Of a stretch of 64,000 bases of DNA, positions 59,190-64,000 are shown one piece after another; positions within the stretch are counted from its first letter, which is position 1, and each line of letters opens with the position of its first letter. The stretch is taken from positions 62,001-126,000 of the forward strand of contig NZ_QOIN01000047.1 of assembly GCF_003323715.1 (NCBI RefSeq), in the 5' to 3' direction. The DNA comes from Streptomyces diacarni. Lineage in GTDB: Bacteria; Actinomycetota; Actinomycetes; Streptomycetales; Streptomycetaceae. Below the pieces are notes generated by a model that did not search any database, was not told the origin of the DNA, and saw only the letters and a program-made list of their open reading frames with translations. A program made the position numbers and the translations under genes.

Positions 59190-60803
59190 GTGACCGATGC
59201 CCCTTCCTTCGGGGCGCGCCTGCGCTCCCGGCTCGCCGGTCTGCTGCCGTCGCTGCGGCTCCGCCTCGTCGTCGTCTTCGCGCTGGTGGCACTGACGGCG
59301 GCGGTCTCCGCCTCGGGCATCGCCTACTGGCTCAACCGCGACGCCGTTCTCACCCGCGCCCAGAACGCGGCGCTCAACGACTTCCGCAAGGCGATGGAGG
59401 ACAACGCGGGCAACCTGCCCCGCAAGGTCGACTGCGGGCAGTTGCGCGAGGCGGCCGCGAAGATGGCGCGCAGCTCGCAGAACTACCAGGTGCTGCTCGT
59501 CGACGAGACGGAGAGCGGCAAGCGGTGCGCCGCGGCCTCCAACCTGGACGACTTCGCCCTGGGGGACGTGCCGGACCGGCTGCGCCACGCGGTCGAGGAG
59601 AAGCGCCCCGTCACCAAGCAGAACAAGCACCCCTACCACCTGTACTGGCAGCGCATCACGCTGGACGGCGACCCGTACCTGGTCGGCGGCGCGAAGGTGA
59701 TCGGCGAAGACCCCACACCGACTGGATACCTGCTCAAGTCGCTGGCCCCGGAGCGGGACGATCTCAGCTCGCTGGGCTGGTCGCTGGGGATCGCCACAGG
59801 TCTCGCGCTGATCGGCGCGATGCTGCTGGCGCAGGCCGCGGCGACGACGGTGCTGCGCCCGGTGCGGCGGCTCGGCGACGCGGCGCGCAGGCTCGGCGAG
59901 GGGAAGCTGGAGACGCGGCTGCGGGTCTCGGGTACGGACGAGCTGGCCGAGCTGTCGCGCACGTTCAACGACGCGGCGGCCTCGCTGGAGCAGCGGGTGG
60001 CCGAGCTGAGCGCGCGGGAGGCGTCCAGCAGGCGGTTCGTCGCCGACATGTCGCACGAGCTGCGGACCCCGATGACGGCGATCTCGGCGGTCACCGAGGT
60101 GCTGGAGGAGGAGCAGGACAATCTCGACCCGATGATCGCGCCCGCCGTACAGCTGGTGGTCAGCGAGACGCGGCGGCTCAACGACCTGGTCGAGAACCTG
60201 ATGGAGGTCACCCGCTTCGACGCGGGCACGGCCAGGCTGGTGCTGGACGACGTGGACGTGGCCGACCAGGTGACCGCCTGCATCGACGCCAGGGCCTGGC
60301 TGGACGCGGTGGAGCTGGACGCGGACCGGGGCATCATGGCCCGGCTCGACCCGCGCCGGCTGGACGTCATCCTCGCCAACCTGATCGGCAACGCCCTCAA
60401 GCACGGCGGCTCCCCGGTGCGGGTGTCGGTGCACACCCGCGAGCGGCCCGACGGCGGGGACGGTGACGAACTGGCCATCGAGGTCGCCGACCAGGGCCCC
60501 GGCATCCCCGAGGACGTCCTGCCGCACGTCTTCGACCGCTTCTACAAGGCGAGCGCCTCCCGCCCCCGCTCCGAGGGCAGCGGACTCGGCCTCTCCATCG
60601 CGCTGGAGAACGCCCACATCCACGGCGGGGAGATCACCGCGCACAACGCCCCCAGCGGCGAGGGCGGCGCGGTCTTCACCCTCCACCTGCCCAGGGACGC
60701 CCGCCGCGTCGCCGAGGAGTGGGAGCGCGAGAACGGCGAAGGCACCGGCGAGCACCCGCGCCACGGCGGCGACCGCGCTCAGGACGAGGGAGAAGACCGA
60801 TGA
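59190..60803 (+). CDS. afsQ2: Sensor histidine kinase AfsQ2
   Basis: A 537-aa membrane sensor kinase. Transmembrane helices at about residues 26-46 and 196-219 enclose an extracytoplasmic sensor domain of about 150 residues. A HAMP domain (about 217-270), the H-box MSHELRTPM with phospho-His289, N-box ANLIGNALKHGG, and G-boxes DQGPGIPEDV and GSGLGLSIA follow. It phosphorylates AfsQ1. The last 35 residues are acidic and low complexity. Its stop overlaps the lipoprotein start (ATGA). Confidence 0.95.
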   Translation: MTDAPSFGARLRSRLAGLLPSLRLRLVVVFALVALTAAVSASGIAYWLNRDAVLTRAQNAALNDFRKAMEDNAGNLPRKVDCGQLREAAAKMARSSQNYQVLLVDETESGKRCAAASNLDDFALGDVPDRLRHAVEEKRPVTKQNKHPYHLYWQRITLDGDPYLVGGAKVIGEDPTPTGYLLKSLAPERDDLSSLGWSLGIATGLALIGAMLLAQAAATTVLRPVRRLGDAARRLGEGKLETRLRVSGTDELAELSRTFNDAAASLEQRVAELSAREASSRRFVADMSHELRTPMTAISAVTEVLEEEQDNLDPMIAPAVQLVVSETRRLNDLVENLMEVTRFDAGTARLVLDDVDVADQVTACIDARAWLDAVELDADRGIMARLDPRRLDVILANLIGNALKHGGSPVRVSVHTRERPDGGDGDELAIEVADQGPGIPEDVLPHVFDRFYKASASRPRSEGSGLGLSIALENAHIHGGEITAHNAPSGEGGAVFTLHLPRDARRVAEEWERENGEGTGEHPRHGGDRAQDEGEDR

Positions 60804-61522
60804 GCCGCTCCGCACGGCGGAAGCAGTCACCGCCGGGGCCGCTCGCCCGGACACCTGCCGGGGCCCGGCGCGGGCGCCCGGCGCCGCTCATACTCCTGTG
60901 CGTCCTCGCCGCGATGGCGACCGGCTGCGGCATCCGCGCCACCTCCGTCCCCGTGGACGCCGGCGCGGCCCCCTCCCGGGTGGGCTGCGTGCTGCCCGAC
61001 GACCACGAGAGCCCGCAAGCGGGCGGCGCGCGGTCACTCGTCCGCGTCTACCTGGTGTGCGGCTCCCGCGTCTCGCCCGTCGAACGGGAGGTGCGGATGC
61101 CGCAGGGGCGCTCGTCCGCGCAGCGGCTGCCGGTGGCGCGGAAGCTGCTGGAGGAGCTCAAGCGGCAGCCGCGCACCACGGAGGGTGCGGCGGGATTCAC
61201 CACGGCCGTGCCCGACGACCTGACGGTCGAGCCGGCCGCCGACGGCGACCCGGACGAGGCGCTGCGGCTCAACCGGCCACCGGACGAGCTGCCGTCGTTC
61301 GCGCTGGCACAGCTGGTGTGCACGTACGCGGACACCGCGGCGGCCGACGCCGACGACGGAGTGGTCCTCGGCGGCCCGGCCGGCTCCCCGTCGGACGACA
61401 GCGACGGCGACGGCGACGAGAAGGCGGCCGGGAAGACGAAGGCGCCGCTGAAGCGCTACGAGTGCGGTGCCGCACTGCGGACTCGGCCGGAGGCGGCCGA
61501 GACGTCGGGCACGGAGGTGTGA
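60800..61522 (+). CDS. AfsQ-operon lipoprotein
   Basis: A 240-aa predicted lipoprotein with a long basic N-terminus, a hydrophobic core and the lipobox MATGC at about residue 43. The mature domain contains several Cys (VGCVLP, YLVCGS, LVCTYAD, YECGAAL) and an Asp/Gly-rich insert. Coupled to afsQ2 by a 4-nt overlap, it is a good candidate to act with the AfsQ2 sensor domain outside the membrane. From memory the S. coelicolor locus also has a lipoprotein here. Confidence 0.87.
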   Translation: MSRSARRKQSPPGPLARTPAGARRGRPAPLILLCVLAAMATGCGIRATSVPVDAGAAPSRVGCVLPDDHESPQAGGARSLVRVYLVCGSRVSPVEREVRMPQGRSSAQRLPVARKLLEELKRQPRTTEGAAGFTTAVPDDLTVEPAADGDPDEALRLNRPPDELPSFALAQLVCTYADTAAADADDGVVLGGPAGSPSDDSDGDGDEKAAGKTKAPLKRYECGAALRTRPEAAETSGTEV

Positions 61523-61695
61523 GCGGCACCCGTGGCGGGGCGTACGGCGGCGGCAGCCGGGACACGCGCGGGCGGAGTGCATGAGGCGGTGGGACGCGTG
61601 CGGCGGCCCGGGCCGGGACACGCGTGTGACACAGTCCTGACCCGCTCAGGACACCGCAAGGAACCGCGGCGGAACGCGCTGGCGTCCTTGATGGC

Positions 61696-62304
61696 GTGCA
61701 GCGCCTTGGCTCCGGCGGCCTGACCTCCGCCTCCCGTATCCGCGCCGTGGGACTCCTCCTGCTGGCGGTACACCTGTGTCTCGTCGGCTGGCTGACGCTG
61801 CGCCCCCTCTCGGTTCCCTGGATGGCGCCCGCCAACCTGCAACCGCTGGCCACCATCCGCGCCGAACTCGCCGACGGGCCGCGGGCCGCGCTGGAGGCGC
61901 TGGGCCCCGCCTTGCTGCTGCCGGCACCGTTCGGGGTGCTGCTGCCGCTGGCCACAGGACGCCTGCACCGCAGGCTCCCCGGCACCGTGGCGCGCACCAC
62001 CTTCGCCGGGGCGATGCTCTCAGTGGGGCTCACGCTGGCGCAGACAGGGGTGTCGGGGCAGCTCCTCGACGTCGACACGGTGCTGCTGAACACCGCGGGA
62101 GTGGCGCTGGCGGCCGGGCTCGTCTTCCCGTTGGTGCGGCGCGGCCTGCGCTCTTGGGGCGACCGCAGCGGAGGAGGCCGCCTGCCGGACGGCGGGCAGC
62201 GGTCCGGGACGGCCGAGCGTCGGACCGGCACCGGTGTACGCCTGCGGGAGGAGACCTCCCAGGGGTCGCCCCCGAGAGCCACCAGGGTCGGAATGGCACC
62301 GTAG
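61696..62304 (+). CDS. VanZ-like membrane protein
   Basis: A 202-aa protein with four to five hydrophobic segments and the layout of VanZ/teicoplanin-resistance family proteins (WLTLRPL near the N-terminus; LLLPAPFGVLLPLATGRL; FAGAMLSVGLTLAQ; LLDVDTVLLNTAGVALAAGL). The DVDTVLLNTAG motif is the family hallmark. The last 50 residues are polar and disordered. Function is not proven for chromosomal members. The upstream 173 nt show no gene. Confidence 0.82.
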   Translation: MQRLGSGGLTSASRIRAVGLLLLAVHLCLVGWLTLRPLSVPWMAPANLQPLATIRAELADGPRAALEALGPALLLPAPFGVLLPLATGRLHRRLPGTVARTTFAGAMLSVGLTLAQTGVSGQLLDVDTVLLNTAGVALAAGLVFPLVRRGLRSWGDRSGGGRLPDGGQRSGTAERRTGTGVRLREETSQGSPPRATRVGMAP

Positions 62305-62377
62305 TGCGATGTTCATCCCGTTGGTCCGTTCTATCGTCGGAAGACAGAGAGAGAACGACCGACGAAGGAGCAGCCTC

Positions 62378-62581
62378 ATGCCCGCACTGGCCCGCCCCGA
62401 ACAGGGACGCATGATCGGCGGCGTCTGCGCCGCCCTCGCACGGCGCTTCGGCACCACGCCCACCACGGTGCGCGTCCTCTTCCTCGTCTCGTGCCTCCTG
62501 CCGGGACCGCAGTGCCTGCTCTACCTGGCACTGTGGGTGCTGCTCCCCAGCGAGCGACAGCACCACAGGTCCGCGTGGTGA
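62378..62581 (+). CDS. PspC-domain small membrane protein
   Basis: A 67-aa protein made of one PspC domain: RPEQGRMIGGVCAALARRFGTTPTTVRVLFLVSCLLPGPQCLLYLALWVLLPSE, with two hydrophobic helices. PspC-type proteins respond to envelope stress, though single-domain actinobacterial versions are uncharacterised. GAAGGAG lies about 8 nt before the ATG. Confidence 0.88.
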   Translation: MPALARPEQGRMIGGVCAALARRFGTTPTTVRVLFLVSCLLPGPQCLLYLALWVLLPSERQHHRSAW

Positions 62582-62723
62582 CCCTGCCGCGTCGCACGGC
62601 AGCCTCCGACGGATCCGAGGACAGCCCCCCGCACGCACGGTGACGACGCGGGTGACGACGCGGGTGACGATGTGGCCTGGCGCGCGGGTGTCCGGCACCA
62701 GGCCAGTCGACCACCGGTCGCCG

Positions 62724-62749
62724 CAGGGGTGTACCTGGATACACCCCTG
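62724..62749. promoter_or_regulatory. 10-bp inverted repeat upstream of the CPBP protease gene
   Basis: CAGGGGTGTA pairs exactly with TACACCCCTG across a 6-nt spacer (CCTGGA). It lies 53 nt before the protease ATG and about 140 nt after the PspC gene, so an operator is more likely than a terminator. Confidence 0.55.
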
Positions 62750-62802
62750 TTCGGCAATCAACTGCAGTGGCGTCCACCGGACGCGGCGGCATCGTCGGTG
62801 CC

Positions 62803-63609
62803 ATGCGAAAAAGATCCCTCGACCTCACAGCGATGGCCGTGTACGTGGCCGTCGCGTTTTCGGCGGCCGGCGTGCTGGGGGCCGTGCAGCCCCTGACGCG
62901 GATACCCGGCGAAGTCGTTCAGCTGACGCAGTTCGGCCCCGCTCTCGGTGTGGGTGTCGTCGCGCTGCTGTGGCCCGGGCGGCTGCGGGAGGTGCTCGCG
63001 GGGACCGGGCCGGCTCGGGCCCGCGGGGCGCTGCTGCTCGCCACCGCGCCGGTGATCATCGTCGTGAGCGCTGCGCTCCACGCGGCGCTGACCGGTGAGG
63101 CCGGACTCGCGCGGCCCGAAGCGCCGTTCGCACTGATCGCCGCGGCGCAGTTGCTCGGGGCGTGCGGTGAGGAGATCGGATGGCGCTGTCTGCTGCAGCC
63201 GTTGCTGCGCACCCGGTTCGGCCCCCTGGGCGCCTCGGTGACGGTAGGCATCGTGTGGGGCGTCTGGCACGTGCAGATCTTCGCGCGGCACCCGGTGTAC
63301 GCGGTGTCCTTCCTGGTGGCGGCGGTTTCCATGTCGGTGGTGCTGGGCCTGGCCCTCGATCTGGCGGGAAGCTCGCGGCTGCTGCTCGCCGGAGGTTTTC
63401 ACGCGCTGATCAACCTCGGCATGCTGCTGTGTATGGACGAGGAGTCCGGCGCGGTGCTCCCCATGGTGGTCTTCGGCTCTTCGTGTCTGCTGGCCGCGGC
63501 CGTGTGGGCGTGGACAACCGCTCGTGCGGCGCGGTCGGCTGCTTCTGGGGCGCAGTCGGCCGCGTCCGTACGGGCTAGGCTGCCGGTGATCATGAGAGAT
63601 GTTCGATAA
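62803..63609 (+). CDS. CPBP-family intramembrane glutamic protease
   Basis: A 268-aa protein with about seven hydrophobic segments and the CPBP/Abi motifs: GACGEEIGWRCLL (motif 1, Glu-Glu and Arg), VWGVWHVQIF (motif 2, His) and GGFHALINLGML (motif 3, His/Asn). These are membrane-embedded proteases, some used in bacteriocin immunity or maturation. An in-frame GTG 36 nt upstream is an alternative start; neither has a clear ribosome-binding site. Its 3' end overlaps the next gene by 11 nt. Confidence 0.88.
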   Translation: MRKRSLDLTAMAVYVAVAFSAAGVLGAVQPLTRIPGEVVQLTQFGPALGVGVVALLWPGRLREVLAGTGPARARGALLLATAPVIIVVSAALHAALTGEAGLARPEAPFALIAAAQLLGACGEEIGWRCLLQPLLRTRFGPLGASVTVGIVWGVWHVQIFARHPVYAVSFLVAAVSMSVVLGLALDLAGSSRLLLAGGFHALINLGMLLCMDEESGAVLPMVVFGSSCLLAAAVWAWTTARAARSAASGAQSAASVRARLPVIMRDVR

Positions 63610-64000
63610 GCCGCGCGCGCTCGTCTCCCGCGCCGGTACGGCCCTCGGCCGGTGCCAGGTGGCCGGGCTGCACGCCGTCGCGGTGTGGGTGACCGGCGCG
63701 CTGGTGGTGTCCGCCCTCCTGCTGCTGCCCGTGGGGGCCGGTCTGTGGCTCCTGCCGCCGACCGCACGCCGGCTGCGGGCACTGTCCGACCGCTCCAGGA
63801 CCCGTGCCGCCAAGTGGACGGGCCTCCACGTCAGCGGCCCCGAGCCCCCGCACGGCGACGTCCCGGCCCGCGACGCCCGCGCGCGAGCGAGGGCGGTGCT
63901 CGCCGACGAGGGGTTCTGGCGCGACCTGGCGTGGGCCTGGGTGGAGCCGCTCGTCGGCGGGTTGCTGGTCGCGGTGCCGCTCGCCCTGGTCGAGTACGGC
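63599..64000 (+). CDS. N-terminal part of a probable sensor-domain histidine kinase, cut by window edge
   Basis: 134 codons are visible. One transmembrane segment (about residues 28-52, VAVWVTGALVVSALLLLPVGAGLWL) is followed by a basic, arginine-rich loop, then a likely second segment at the edge (WVEPLVGGLLVAVPLALVEYG). The paired-helix layout with LGRxxxAGLHAV at the start resembles the N-terminal sensor domain of actinobacterial two-component kinases, but the kinase domain is outside the window. The ATG lies inside the end of the protease gene, so the two are probably co-transcribed. Confidence 0.6.
   Translation, partial: MFDKPRALVSRAGTALGRCQVAGLHAVAVWVTGALVVSALLLLPVGAGLWLLPPTARRLRALSDRSRTRAAKWTGLHVSGPEPPHGDVPARDARARARAVLADEGFWRDLAWAWVEPLVGGLLVAVPLALVEYG

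Noticed and set aside
58848-60854. A 668-codon minus-strand frame antisense to afsQ1 and afsQ2
   Set aside because: The plus-strand genes have all response regulator and kinase motifs; the antisense frame is a high-GC artefact.
1-64000. Search by eye for tRNA, rRNA, insertion sequences, integrase genes and attachment sites
   Set aside because: No T-arm consensus with matching acceptor stems, no transposase or recombinase motifs and no flanking target duplications were found. The 39-48 kb accessory segment therefore has no visible mobile signature.

Overview
The window is very GC-rich with strong G/C bias at third codon positions, many GTG starts, a mycothiol pathway (Mca, S-(hydroxymethyl)mycothiol dehydrogenase) and the AfsQ1/AfsQ2/SigQ regulatory set, so it is Streptomyces or a very close relative. 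From memory, the backbone order (metB, ilvA, greA, mca, msrA, hutH, cya, birA, pccB, accA2, lpd, PNP, pgm, sigQ-afsQ1-afsQ2) matches the S. coelicolor core chromosome around SCO4905-SCO4970, read in reverse. No rRNA, tRNA, CRISPR array, integrase or insertion sequence was seen.

Layout. 1-12 kb: an edge-truncated membrane-anchored protein, metB, a sigma-like gene coupled to a small membrane protein, a MarR regulator divergent from ilvA, a DrrAB-type ABC exporter with a palindromic operator inside its promoter, greA, a KDPG-type aldolase, DUF4307, mca with its usual small membrane partner, and msrA. 12-17 kb is accessory: a polytopic glycosyltransferase-like protein, an HNH restriction enzyme of the phosphorothioate-DNA-binding type, an HxlR regulator, a SnoaL-like protein and a thioesterase. 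17-26 kb: L,D-transpeptidase, a small secreted peptide, hutH, an alpha/beta hydrolase, then two second-messenger enzymes (a GGDEF protein and adenylate cyclase) flanking an enoyl-CoA hydratase. 25-36 kb: acyl-CoA carboxylase parts (birA, pccB, pccE, accA2), a small membrane protein, Maf, a DeoR regulator, an Lpd-like flavoprotein and purine nucleoside phosphorylase (PNP). 36-39 kb: phosphosugar mutase and arylamine N-acetyltransferase.

39.3-47.8 kb is the most unusual part. A tightly coupled five-gene minus-strand operon encodes a ketosynthase III (OleA-like), a family-2 glycosyltransferase, an AMP-ligase (OleC-like), a cytochrome P450 and an NAD-dependent 3beta-HSD/epimerase (OleD-like). It looks like a tailored olefin/beta-lactone pathway without an OleB hydrolase. 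Divergent to it is a two-gene conflict-type unit: an EACC1-like protein and a caspase-TM-seven-blade WD40 protein. The rest is deoC, two aldehyde dehydrogenase genes, HxlR/aminotransferase, an MBL hydrolase with a mycothiol-dependent formaldehyde dehydrogenase, a uridine-kinase-like NTPase, sigQ, afsQ1-afsQ2-lipoprotein, VanZ-like, PspC-like and CPBP proteins, and the start of a probable sensor kinase.

Regulatory DNA adds information. A 12-bp palindrome (CTACGCGCGTAG) lies just upstream of both PNP and deoC, which points to a shared nucleoside-catabolism operator. A 16-18 bp palindrome lies 34-36 nt upstream of both the OleA-like gene and a 45-aa membrane-protein gene. A match to the AfsQ1 box lies between sigQ and afsQ1. 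Two inverted copies of a hairpin-rich repeat bracket the carboxylase region. Several genes have a -10-like hexamer ending 6-7 nt before the start codon, which suggests leaderless transcripts.
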